Under the pieces are notes generated by a model. The model did no database searches, was not told the origin of the DNA, and was given only the letters and a program-made list of their open reading frames with translations. A stretch of DNA of 64,000 nucleotides from Rallus limicola. Taxonomy: Eukaryota; Chordata; Aves; Gruiformes; Rallidae. How positions within the stretch are numbered: the stretch's first letter is position 1; each line of letters begins with the position of its first letter. The translations under genes and the position numbers were made by a program. The stretch lies in assembly GCA_022605955.1 (NCBI GenBank), contig JAKCOZ010000008.1, forward strand, positions 25,421,083-25,485,082, given 5' to 3'. Below are positions 1-12,600 of the stretch, piece by piece.

Positions 1-1650
1 GGATACCTGTTGCGAGAGGGCGGGCACGCTGTGATAGGAAACATGGGACTCAGGCCGTTGTTCATGCTGTCCTGTGGCTGTGAGGTCACAGTGGTAATGG
101 CAAAGCTAAAAGGGAAGCTGGCTCCAAAAAAAGACCTGCCAAACTATTTGTAAATAACTGTAATAGCCTGCCTACTTGCTGTTTCTTCCCCTCTGTGCTG
201 CGAGCACAGCTGTGGCTTAGCGTGGCAGCCCTGCACAGTTAGTACTGCTCTCTGAACAGGGAAGTGGCAGCCAGTGGAAAAGAGCATGCTGCTGCTACTG
301 TGGTGCAATGTTTCCACTCCCCACATGGCTTGGTGGTAGCTGGGCAGCCTTGTGCATGCCACGGGTTATTTGTGATCCCAGGAGCAACCCAAATCCTATG
401 CAGTAGGTGTGCAACTGGAGTGGCTGTCCCCGGGCTTGCAGAGCCACTTTAGCTGAGCTCGCCCGCTCCTTCCTAATTGCTGCTGAGCTGTTCTGTCTGC
501 ACCGCTTGCTTGGAAAATCCAAGTCAGAAACCTCATCTCCAAGTGAATCACTGCATTTATAACTAGCTTTTCCATTCGTGCCTCCCTCCCACTGCTCCGT
601 TTCTCTTTGGACCATTAAAGCTCCTTCCCGAGACTGGCTACTGACTGTGCCATCCCCGGCCACACTCGGCTGCCTCTGCCAGAGGATCAGGCTGGGCAGA
701 GCTGCTGGCGAGTGTCGGGACAGTGCTGTACACAGAGGCATACTCCTCCAGACTGCAGCGGACAGGCCGTGCTCCCTCTGCAAGCGGAAGACCTTTCAGC
801 TGAGTCATAACATCTGCCCAACTGATAATCGGGCCGTGGCAGTGAGCGTTTCTAAGCCCTTTCCGATACGTGCTGCAGCCGGGTTGCGGTCAGTGGGATC
901 TCTGCCTGGGGAGGATTTGGGGGACCGCTGCCGTGGCTCGCAGCCCCCTCTGGTGGCACATGCCAAATGCTGGCAAAGGACTCGAGAGAGGAGCCCAGAG
1001 CTTCAGAACCGGGCAGGAGCTGGGAAATGGGAGACAGCCCAATCAGGCGCTTCCTCTTGACTGTGGGTCCACACATCAAGCCCCTGGGGTCTGCAGAAAC
1101 AGGAACTGGGACGCTGTAATGAGGACGTTTATGTGGTTGTCCCTATGCTCTCCTAAGTGTCGTGGTGGAGCCAAGAAAGTTGAACCAAGTTCATCATCCT
1201 GTGTGTGCTGGATATGGGGCAGGTATGGCAGAAGATGCCCCTGTCTGAAGGGTAGAGGGGACCAAGGTTTGGCAAGGGAAGACACCATGCTGCCAGCACC
1301 CGTCTCAGAGCACTGCCTGCCAGGGCACACTGGCAGTAACATACACTGGTGTTCCTGGGCCATGGTACAAAGGGGGAGGCACACAGACTTCCCTGGCCAG
1401 CAAAGGCCACTTATGGCAGCAGGGCCATCTCCTGTGCTTCCAGGAAGCTGGGCACTAGAACAAAAAAGCTCTGCTACCTTCCTGGAGAGCAGCGGAGACA
1501 CTGGCTCAAGTCCCGTGCTCAGGCAGTGGGGTGGCTGCAGGGTTCAGCCTGGCTCTCTTGACCATCTCCTTCAAAGGAGAGCATAACACTGCAAAAAGCT
1601 GTCCTCCCATCAGCAAAGGTTAAGAGTAGACAAGGCAGCAATTATGGACA

Positions 1651-1712
1651 ACTAATTAGTAAATGCTTTGGAAAGTATGCATAATTAGCTTATTAGTAAA
1701 CATTTTAGAAAC
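1651..1712. repeat. AT-rich imperfect direct repeat with TAATTA motifs
   Basis: Two related ~20-bp units begin with ATTAGTAAA, near 1655 and 1692, each followed by a TTT-rG-AAA segment. Between them lies ATAATTAGCTT. TAATTA-type homeodomain core motifs occur about three times in 60 bases. It could be a small regulatory element or simple AT-rich drift. Confidence 0.4.
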
Positions 1713-4700
1713 ATCTTGAGATTGGGGAAATGCTTAGAAAAGAGATACATGTGGAGCACTACAGAACACCAGGTCTTGGGGAGCTGCTTTGCTGGGATGC
1801 AAGGGGAAGTGACTACATCTCCTGCAACACTCTGGGAGTCGAGCTTTAACTTTGCAGGGAAAGGAAGTCAAAGATGAGATGTTAAGGAAGGCATTTGCTT
1901 GCTCATATATTTGTGACGTGGGTAGCCAGAAGCAACGTTTCGTACGTACAGGAAATAATTCAGTCTGGGTAACATGACACTGCAGCTCAACTTGTCTTCA
2001 TATGAGCTTCTACTGTTTTTTAACTCTGCCCAGCATCTGCTGTATGGTTATTAATTCCTGTCAAGTCCGGGTCATTTTCCAAAATGAAACATCAATGAGT
2101 GGGTTAGCTGTAACCATGTTAGACCAGGACATGAGTTAACAGCTGAAGGTTGTTCACACTGCTCTTCTGTGCTCCCCATCCACAGAGCTGTGCTTCCCTA
2201 TGCCCCATAGCCTCTCCCTGGGGGACAGGCCAAGTCCAGGCTCTGCAGAAGGGTATGGCCCCAGAGGCACACTCCTGAGGTCTCCTACATCCCTTCGGCT
2301 TGCCAGTATCCAGTGCGTAGGAGTCAGATCTGGTTTTGCACCTTGTTTCCTGCTGGAAGGAAGACAAATTGAAGGCCAGCTGGTGACACTGGGAACAATA
2401 GCATTAGAGATAGAGACCTCTCCCCCTCCTTCCTGCGAGCTAGGAGGAGGGGGCAGTGTACTCTTACTCAGCCTCTCTTGCCAGTGAGGGAAGGAGCAGG
2501 TCCCATTCTGTCCCGTGTGTCATCGTCCCCCCACCTCGACAGCATCTGGGAAGGGAGCAAGCACAGGGCTGGCTGTGGTGACTTCTAACTAACTGGGTTC
2601 AGGATCCAGTGACAAGTGTCACAAACGCGTGCCATTAGTGAGCGGGCAGTGCCAGCTGCACTCCCGCTCTGAGCTCCTTGCTGACCCTGCCTAGTGCAGG
2701 TGCCACAGGACAGTAGTCGCGCAATCCCATTGAGACAGCCTGATGATAGCGGTAGAGTTGAGATGCTTGTGCTTTCAGCCAAGAGCCCAAGCCCATGGCT
2801 GCCTTTGTGACAGTGCCCAGGTTCACTGGGTGACACCATTCACAGAGGCTTGTCCCAAAGAGGTGGGTTTTGGGAGCCTAAATGTCTGTGGGGATACAAG
2901 TCTCGGTCACCTTTTCAGCATCACACAGCAGGGTTTGCAGTGCTTTTCCGTGTCACAGGCTTACTGTCTGAATGCTGCAGTTAGATTTGATGAATGTAAG
3001 GAGAGTACCAGAATGATATTAAAAAATATATATCCTTTTTTTGCTAAGGACCAGACGGAAAGCCCAGTAAAGACAGCGGGAGGTTTTACCTTGATTTCCA
3101 TAGGAACTGGTTTAGTCTTTTAATGAGCAACTGTTTGCCATAGCTACAAGCTTTAATGGGTATCATTCCTATTGTCAGGCTGTAATAGGGGAGTGGCAGG
3201 CTCACCAGCAGTATCAGGGCTGGGAGTTGTGAGATTTGGGTTCTTCCCCAATACTGTTCCTGCTCTAGCAAATCCCCTGCCCTATAAAGAAGAAAAAGCC
3301 TGGGTAACTGCAGTCATAAAACTGAGTCTATATAGCAACAGTACATTGCACAGTCCCCTCCAAAGGCTGCTGCGTAGCAGCATCACACAGAAGCGGGTCA
3401 GAGCGCTGCAGATGATGATTGGTTAGCTCCAAGGCTTTTCTGGCTGGGTGTGAATTCTGCAATTAAATATGAATACAAAATAAAAAGAACAGACTGCAAC
3501 GAGCAGACTGAAAACAGAAGAAATTTCTGGTTGCTTTTGGCTAGATCTTATTTGAAAGAATTAGAGGAGGTTAGTTTTTTAGTCGGACTAGTTCTCAGTT
3601 TTCTTTAAATCAAGCGGCTGCACACCACCCTTGAATGGCAATGTAATAATATGTTGCAAACCACAGTCTGGTGATCCTGGAATTCCTTATAAGTTAATAG
3701 CAGTCATGGTCCACTAATCACAGCTAGGATGTTTTAAGCAACTGTCTTTGATATATCAGTTCAAACACACCATAGAAAGCCTTCGTTATGCTGGCTTAGC
3801 AAGTAGATCAGTAGAGCCTTAGTAAGAGTGAATAACCTGGGGGCTTTTGTTGGGTTCCTCTCCTGCTGCGTGCTTGCCCCATCCCCCCTCCCTTCCCCCC
3901 CCCATTTCTTGGGCAATTCTTGGGATCTATGTACCTATAGACAGCAATGCTGAGAAATCACCATCCAGTGGTATGGTGGGGATTTTAAAGTAGCACTGGG
4001 TCAGATGTGGAGGTTTTAGTGTTTGTAAATTGCTAGAAGCAGAGCCTTGAAGCAGTGGGGTCTGACAACAGAAATCCTGTGCCAAAGACATAGAACCAGC
4101 ACAGAAACTGGCAGGACAGCTGCTCTATGTGTGTGCTGTGGCTGCCCCAAACTTCGCTTCTTGCAGAGGTACAGAAGACATGGGGGTTGGTGTGATGACA
4201 GGGGCGCCCGTGTTTTTTGAGGTGGGGATCCCACGTTTTCTGAGACAGGCAGCACTTGCCTGCTGGTTGTGGGAGAGCTGCTGTGCTCAGCCCTGTGCCT
4301 GCCAAGACTGTGCTGCATACAGGGTGTTTGCATGGGAAGTACTCAGTGTATTACAAACCTCCAGGGAACCCTTGGAGCCAGGGTTGTTGACGGATGACCA
4401 GGAACTAAGACAACCCCCAACCCACGCCAGCAGCACAAGAGTTTGAGGCATGTGCTCAGCTTCCTTCCTCTTGTGTGAGTGCTGGTGTGGGGTTTCATTT
4501 ACATTGTTATTTTGCTGTGAAAAGGGAAGGTGCAGCGCCTGGTGCTCACATGTTGTGCCTTTGGTAATGCTGATGTTTGGCTGATAATCACAGGCAGGAA
4601 CAAGGTCTGGGATCTCGATCAGCAGAGGGGACTGACTCACCATTGATCTATGTTCACTGCATCTTGTTGAAGTTTTTTGACCCATTTGATTTCTTAGGTT

Positions 4701-6767
4701 TCCTTTTGTGAAAACCCTCTGATTTTTGTGCTGTTCAGGAGCAAAACATCTTTAAATATGGCAGATGGGGATTTCTTCAGATGTCCAACAACTCAATTGA
4801 AGGAGACCTCAGGAGACCTCTCCCCTTCCCTGTCCCCCTTCTCAGCCTGTCTTTTCATCTGCAATCTGGAGATGTAAGGGCTATAGTAATAGAGTGTCAG
4901 AGGAAGTAATTGATTCATCACACACGGAGAGAGGAGTCTGTTGCCTTCAGTGTCAATGGAGCTGAACCACAGCCTGGAAGGGTGAGGGAGGCTTGTAAAC
5001 ACTCCATGGCTGAGCTGGCAGGACAAAGCAGACACACTGCCGTGGCTGAGCAAGAGGTTGACACAAAGGGTTGCTTCAAAGAAAATTTTCCTGAAAAAAA
5101 CAGTGGCAGGACCCTTGTTCGTGGGAGAAAAAGGGATGCTCCCATCCCCCTGTTCCCAGAGCACATTAAGGAGAAAAGACATGGACCAGCTTTGTGCAGA
5201 AGCCCACTCCCTTGTCTCTGTCTCCCTCTTCTGTCTCGGCATGGCTGCCTCTCCAACCTGCTATCGCAGGCAGGGCTGAGCTCACCGACCAGTCCCTGCA
5301 AGCTGCTAATACCTCCCGCACCCCCAGATGAATACTGCTGGAGGCCACTGCTGCTGTAAACGCAGAGCAAGGCGTGATGTGTGCACGGCGCAGCACTCAC
5401 CCCCCTCCAGGCAATGATTTTTCTCAGACCCTTGGCAAGACTTAATTCAGATGGCTGTTTAGCTGCAGGTGCCTGTGTTCTGGGGGCAGAAGGGGCAGGA
5501 GATGCTGTATGGAAGGAAGGATCAGGCAGGTTTGGTGTGCTGTTTGCCCCACAAACTGCTCTTACTACAAGCTGGCACTGTTAGGCTGTTGTGGCAGTGC
5601 CCAAATAGCAAAGGCTGCTGGCCAGCCTTGGCAGCAGAGCTTTGATTAGTAGTGCATGCACTAAGGCAGGAGCTGGGCTGTGAACAGGCTGGCTGAGAAA
5701 GCCCGTGGTGGGCTGGTCCCGAGGTGACCACCCATCCTTAATAAGGGATGTAGGCAGCCAGGAGCACGGGTGGGCTGGTCAGGGCTCTGTTCTTGCAACC
5801 TCCTTTATACAATTGCTGCTTAATGAGGTGTTTGTTTCAGATTCGTGCTGAAAAAGGCCAGTGCAAATGAGTGGTATGTGTGGAAAGCCTAGCTGCAAAG
5901 CTCCCATCTGATCCCAGTGTCCTGACCTGGAAAGGTCCGTTCTGGGGGAGATTCCTTGCTATTCCCAGAGTGGGATTAAGACACAAATGAGGTCAGATGC
6001 CATACGGAGAAGTTTAATAGTTACATCAAAATTCTCAGAGGTGCAAGAAAGAGAGAGAAAGATGGGAACAAAGGAAAGGTGCAAGAGCTGCCACCACAGA
6101 GCTGCAGCGTCCCGTCAGTCCGGCTCATCTTTACGTCAGGTGGGGGATTCCGTTTGCTGCTGGTTGTCACGGCTCTTTTATTGAGGTGCATTTCTCCTTC
6201 CAAGAATCAATTAACATGTAAGTGTATAAGAAGTGTTTAGTTTAACCCTGCCCACCACTTGGCAGTGGTGTGTGTGCCCTCGGTGGTCTTCAGGGGTCTC
6301 TGGACCCCTTTGTTTTTGGGCCCCAGGTCTGAGTGCATGCATGGGGGTTGGGTTAAAGTTCTTAGACTTTGCTACACAGACAGGTACGTAGGAGGGCAAG
6401 AAACGGGTGGTCTTGTGCTTTGTTCCGTTGCTATGGCAGTGGTAGGCGATGTGATGTTCCAGCAATGTTGAGACAGACATCCGCTGGTACCATCAACCAC
6501 CAACACAGTCTCGACCTAATCCCTTAAACATCCATCCTTCAGGCATTCTGCATGTTGTGACTGAGACTGTGATTGATACTGGGCAAGGTACAATGGGACA
6601 TCCCTTGCTCTGGCTCTGTGGAGGGTATTTTCCTCTGGGAACAAGGGCTGGGACAGCACAGCATATGCTCCATCTATTGCTTGGGCTGTTGGGCACTGGA
6701 TCCCATCAGGAAACAGGAGCCTCTTCACCTGTTTCCCCCATTGCAAAGTCAGTGTTTGCCCCCTCTC

Positions 6768-6813
6768 CCCCGCCACCCCCCCCCCCACACACACACTCCC
6801 CCCCCCCCCGCCT
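6768..6813. repeat. C-rich / CA low-complexity tract
   Basis: Runs of C broken by a short ACACACAC stretch. This is simple-sequence DNA in intron 2 with no gene signal. Confidence 0.85.
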
Positions 6814-8187
6814 TCTGCCTGCTCAGCAGCTTTTCAGCAGTATATTTTCCTTGTGTGGTCGTTACCTTTTATTATATACTTTTTTCTTTCTGTTAGTGAT
6901 CAAGTGCCTGTGAGTGGTGACAGTAAAATGACATAGAAACCAAAGTCTAATTTTTTCCACAGATGGATTGTAGCAGAAGGAGGAAAGTGCAAATGCAGTT
7001 TCTCAAGTGTCCTGTGTTTTGGGGTATGAAAGGGTTGTGAGTTGCTTCAGTTCCCTTAAAGCAGCAACAGAAGGCATAAAGCCATGGAAAGGGTGGCTAT
7101 TCTTAACGTGCTTCATATATTTTATTCCTGGTTTCACCATAATTCCACCCCCACCCCCCCAAAGAATACCAAAGACATCTTGCAACAAAAGACCCCTGTA
7201 GCTAAAGATAGAAGGGTGAGGAATTTATATAGGTGGTTTTGGAGGCAGAAATAAAATTAAACAGCCATGTGTAACTCCTGAACAACAGCCTGCAGAAAAC
7301 CCCTAAAGTGCACATTAGCACATCTTGTTTTCTTATATAATGAACGGTTTTCCAGACATGCCCCAGATGAGAGCACTTCTCTACTCCAACGCGCCTTTCC
7401 GCAGCGATCTGGCAACACAGCTTGAAGAAGGATGAACAGCAAAGCGCGGGGAGCCTTTGCTCTCCTGTCTCAGGGGGGGCAGCAGCATGTACCATGCCAG
7501 GAACTGAAATTCCCTCCTGAATCAGAACTTGCCACAGGAGCGATTCATGGCTATGTTTTAGTCTTCGCTTTGCAAGCTGTATTTTGGCTACCTTTTTGTC
7601 TTTTCCCCCACTTACATTAACAGTAACTGCTGAAAGATTCTTCCCACCAGCGGTACTTGTACAGGGGTGAAAACAACCCAAGGAGTATAAATAGAGGCTA
7701 TTTGTAGTTTCCATTTTTTGTCTTCAAGGCATTTTTGAAGAAGTTTTCCAATCTGTTAGGGTTATTTTCTCTCCCTCTCTGTGTCTTTTTTTTCCTTTTT
7801 TTTTTTTTTTTTGACTGTATGACTGGATTTTTCTCATTTCTCAGAAATTCTGGTCAGATTTTTGAGGGGATAAGAAAAGAATCCAAAGCACAGCAGAATG
7901 ATTACAAAATCCCACAGTTCTGTGATTACACAAGACATAATTGGATGCAACAAATTCAAAACAAACTTCCGAGAAATCATAAGCAATTATGCCCCCACCC
8001 CACCCCCCAGCCATCTGATTTTGGTCATTTTAGTCACTGAAATCCCTTCAGATTCAGAGCAATGACAGCCTATTTCTCTCGGCTCTTGCCAGAGGCAGTT
8101 ACTTCCATCAGGGCAAAACAAGGGCAAGCTCTGCCTGCTCTGTGAGCATCTTTTACCTCAGCATGGGCAGAAAAGGCCACACAAGCT

Positions 8188-8265
8188 GCAGATTGAGACC
8201 AGGTCCATCTCTTCTACATTCAGACTCCAGCAGATTGAGACCAGATTCATCTCTTCTACATTCAG
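8188..8265. repeat. Two-copy direct repeat, period 42 bp
   Basis: About 36 bases starting GCAGATTGAGACCAG and ending TCTTCTACATTCAG occur at 8188-8224 and again at 8230-8265 with only two or three differences. It looks like a local tandem duplication in intron 2. Confidence 0.8.
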
Positions 8266-9504
8266 TCACCTGAAGTCCAGGTGCAGTCAGCAAGAGGGAT
8301 TCAAACTACCTCTTTCATCAGTGCAGAAAAATTAATCCATGGCTACGAAAGCCCTGAGCCCTGGTGTCACTGGGGCTGCTTGTGGGCTACCTGGGGGAGT
8401 TTCAGGTCAGGAACATCTGCTCAGACCTGGAACCTTTTGTATAGGAGTTATTAATAGGTATGAGATAGGTATGAGTTGTCTTCTCCCACTGGGAGCAGCG
8501 GAGCTTTAGTTGGCTAAAGCTAGGTATGATACACATAGGTCTGTGCTCAAATCTGTATCAGGATCTGTGTCTATGAGGACTGATTCTCTTCTCACCCCAG
8601 GATTAATTAGGAGTGATTACCCTTAAAATGATGAGTTACACATGTGTAAAACCAGTTCATGTCAAAGGAGAATCCAATTCATCTGCTGTATTTATAATTA
8701 ATTACTCTGATTAAGGGCTGGCAGCTAAGATCAAACTTCATTGCTCTTGTTTCATCAGACAGCAGAGATGCTTACCTCTGCTACCACAGCTATAAAAAAA
8801 CCCCTAACGTTTAAAAGTCCCCAGGAGCTCCTGTGGTGATTTAACCTTTGAAGGGTATGTCCTCAAGACTACATAAACATCACAGAAAAGTTTTCTTGTC
8901 TTTCACAATGTAACCACCCATGAAATAAGGATTTGGTTTGAAGGTGGTGTATGAAAGAGCATGAAGATGGGTGGTAACACAGAAAAATTGACTAAGCCAG
9001 CTAGCATGCAATGGACATTAATTCTAGCCACCCCTTGATTGCAAAAACAAGCTGCTGGGTCACCATTTTTTAACCATCTTTGTACTGCAGCTGCTATTTA
9101 ATTTCTAATACAGAGCCTTTTCTTAGAGCATGTTTTAAAAAACCTTACACTTTTTATAACAATATCCAAGAAACAAACCACCTGCCACCCTTCCAAAGGG
9201 AACAATGGCCTTTTCCAGCTGCCATAGCAGCAGAGCAGGTTACCCGTGCCCTCCCTGGCTACCTGCAGAGTATTCACACCTGCTGCCTTTCACTAGAATT
9301 GCAATTTTTCTTCCTATTCATAGCAGATGCATTCAAGACACCATGACATATGGTTCAAGCAGACCAGAGGTCTCAAAGGCTCAAGTCAGCACTGGGCATT
9401 CCCAAATTTGGGGCTGTTGGCATGCAGTCAGTACCTATTTGCCTCTCTGTCCATCTAGGCCAGACTCCTCCAATATAATATAATCTGTCTAATCAAAGCT
9501 GGCT

Positions 9505-9640
9505 TCTATTCTTGGCTGTGCTACAAACTTCCTGTGTGACCTTGGGCCAGCCATTGCTCCTCTCTGTCTTCCCACCTCCCAGGGTCTTATGAGGATCCCA
9601 TCATTAGTGTTTGCCAGGTGCAGCCATGAGCCTTGTGGAA
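9505..9640 (+). mobile_element. MIR-like ancient SINE fragment
   Basis: The segment around 9525-9565 (CTTCCTGTGTGACCTTGGGC, then CTCCTCTCTGTCTTCC) matches the well-known MIR core pattern of TGTGTGACCTTGGGCAAGTCAC followed by CTCTCTGTGCCTCAGTTTCC. It is preceded by TTCTTGGCTGTGCTAC, comparable to the MIR left part. GTCTTATGAGGAT follows, like the MIR GTTGTGAGGAT. It is heavily decayed and not transcriptionally meaningful. The assignment is by memory of the consensus; boundaries are approximate. Confidence 0.65.
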
Positions 9641-12600
9641 GAGCCTATAAATAACAGCTCTGTATTAAACATTGGGGAAGTTCAGGTTAGAGCCTTGCAA
9701 CTCTCTTCAGCCCTGGCAAGCACTGGAAGCCAGGCTTAGCTGTGCATGAGCCCTCACCTACCCCAAGTCATAACTTTGGGAGCTGCCAGCTAGGTCAGAG
9801 CTTGGTCTGGGGAGCCAGCTCTCCTCGGGCTTTTAAGAAAGCCTCGCACAAGTTTATGTATTGGGAAGACATAAATGAATTAGCATTTGTAATTCTCTGC
9901 ATCCTAAGCTTGTTTCCTCGTAATGTCCTTGAAGTATGTTTTTCTGGGGAAAGACTCAGCATCCCTTCAACCTGGGGCTAAGGGGCAATAGGCTCGTTGA
10001 TGGCGCATGGAGCAGTACAAGTCCCAAAACTGTACTTTGTGCTGAGTTGTGTCCCTCAGGAAAGGAGCACCCAGAGGAATGGCACAGGCTGTCTGGTGTT
10101 CACCAGTGGTGAGCACCTGGGAGGTCTGTGCCAGCCTGGGGGCCAGGGGAGCACGGCTGAATGGCAAGGGAGCAGATTAGCTCTTTCACAGCAGAAAAGG
10201 ACTGAAAAGGTGGTCTCTTCATAATCACTGCAATTGGGGTTATTTGCCTTTATTGTGCCTTGCAGCCTTGTTTAGAGAGCCAGCAGCAAAGTGGTGTAGG
10301 GAAAATAGAGGGAAAAGAAGGACTGGGAAGCAGACAGGGTTCACTGGAGAAAAAAAGCAAGCAAGCATGAGTAATACATGCATTAGAAGTGCTTTATAAT
10401 TAGTTTATAAAAGCTCTCTTAACATCAGCAAAGCACTTTCTACTAGAAATCTTTAATAAAAATGCAGCAATATTTGTAAGCATTTTACGTTTTCTGTTTA
10501 ATTCTGTTAAACAGCTCCATGAAAAGTGTGTAAGCAATGCATTTCCTTCTTTTCTCACACCCCTTCCCCCATTGTCTGGGCAGTTAAAAGCACTTCAGCT
10601 TTGCATCCCTGCCTTAAAACTCCCTGGTGGAAGCCTCTGTGTGAGGTGGTTTCAAACCAACTGGCTGGCCTTACCATTCAAGCAACAGCTGAAAATACCC
10701 TGCTGTTGGAGGAGCAGCCAAATGCGGTCACTTTCCATGCAAGAAGGCTTGGTTAATCCATTGACTATACTTGTGGGTTCAGATGCTGCACCCTGCCCTC
10801 ACATAACTGAGCTGTCTCCTTGGAGCAGTGCCTAGATGGGGCAAGTGGCCATGAAGCATGCTTGGAGATGGCGGCTTGCACAGCGGAGGTAGTACCAGAG
10901 AGGTCAGCCCACAGGGATGTTGGTGCACATTGCCTGAAACAATGGATTTGGTTATATGAGTGAAATGCAGATTTCACTGGTCAGGACAGTTTGGAGGCTG
11001 CTGTTGTGTAATTGTGTCCCACCCAGTTGTGCCCTACTCTGTAATTACTGGAAATGAACTGCTGAGAGTAGAAAGTATCCCCAGGGTTGTGTTGTCTTCC
11101 TTCCAATTTTTCTTCTTGTTTTTCACACGGGAAGAACAAAGTCTGGAAACCATGCTTAAGCTTAACAGAGGCAAAGGTCTGGCCAAAACAGATTTTAACA
11201 TGGCCAGTGACCCAATGTGAGAAGAATAGGGTTTATCAGCTTGTTTGATTGTGGGCCAAGGCATGGATATGAGTGAGGCACATGATGCCAGAAGAGTCTG
11301 TGGTGGGGATTAGGTGGTGTTCTTGCTGAAGTTTGAAAGTTTCACAGTTTGGACCGGACACCTTTGGTGTTTGATTTTGAAAGCCCAAAACTTAATTGCT
11401 ATATTGGAGAGGAAATAGGTGCTTCTGCTCATCTGGACAGGAGTTATCTCCTGAGTGTACTACTCTCCCGATTCACACTCTGTTTATATGACCTGAAGAA
11501 AGAGAGTTTTGCCATATGAGGAGCAGAGGGCTTGGTCCAAGATTTTTTACCTAGGGAAGAAAACTCTTAGGCATTTATATTCATTTTACATTTGGCAAAA
11601 AAGATTCCCTGACCTTCTCCTAGGGGCTTTCTTAGTTGTTTGTAACATTTGATTCATTAAGGATTAGCTCCAGTAGGAGAAAGCTCAGTTAGATGCATGG
11701 ATGAAGCAAAATAGGGTTCAATTCAGAGAGGCAAATATTTCCTGATGATTTACTTACTAGATTCATTCTTTTAATTTTCCATTTGCAGATTGCCCATGAG
11801 CAGATTGTAATATTCCCAAATTGTATGTATTATTGGAAATTATTCACCCATTCAATAAGCAAACATTTCTTGGTCCAGAATTTGCTTCTGAAATTACCAG
11901 GGCTCCCACAGCACTGGGTAGTTTGTGAAGCCATGTGGGCAGTGCTGGGGTGTTTGGTGTGTTGGCTACAGAAGAAGCTGTGATCATTACAGTCAAGTAG
12001 TTGAGGCCACGTACTGTGTTGGCGAGTTACAACTCCATGAGGATACAAACAGATGTGTTTCCCTGGGATGCAGCTAACCTCTGCCTGTGCCATGCAAGTG
12101 GCAGCTTTTCCAATCCACTCCATTGACTATGTTGTGCCAACACTCATCTTTTGCCAAATTAATTTTTTGCCACATATTTGTGATTTCAGTAGTAGCTGGT
12201 CGTCCTGAGGCACAGATGTGTGCTTCGGATGTGGAGGGGCTGAAGGCACGCTGAGAGCAAGTAGTTATTTGAAGAACAAAATGTCCCCGCTGTTTGCTCA
12301 GTGCTACTTTAAACAAATAGACAAACAAGGGGGGGGAAAAAATTCTACTTAAAAGAAGCACTAACACTACCCTTATGTTCCTCCTCCCTGGGGAAATGGT
12401 GGGATCAAGCCACACATGATGGACATTAGTGGGGTCATGCAGGGTGCTGCTGGACAGTGTCAGGGTAATAAGGGGTCATGAGGTGATAGGGAGCTACAGA
12501 GGGCTGAGGGGAGCACAGGGAACAGATCTTAATTTACATTGTTGTTTGTTTGCCGACCAGCTAAGCCAAATGCTCTTCCTGTGTGAGTGTCTCTTCTCAA

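Noticed and set aside
870..1586. 238-codon plus-strand open frame in intron 2
   Set aside because: Local GC-rich composition, no domain or motif; overlapping open frames on both strands and no splice context suggest chance.
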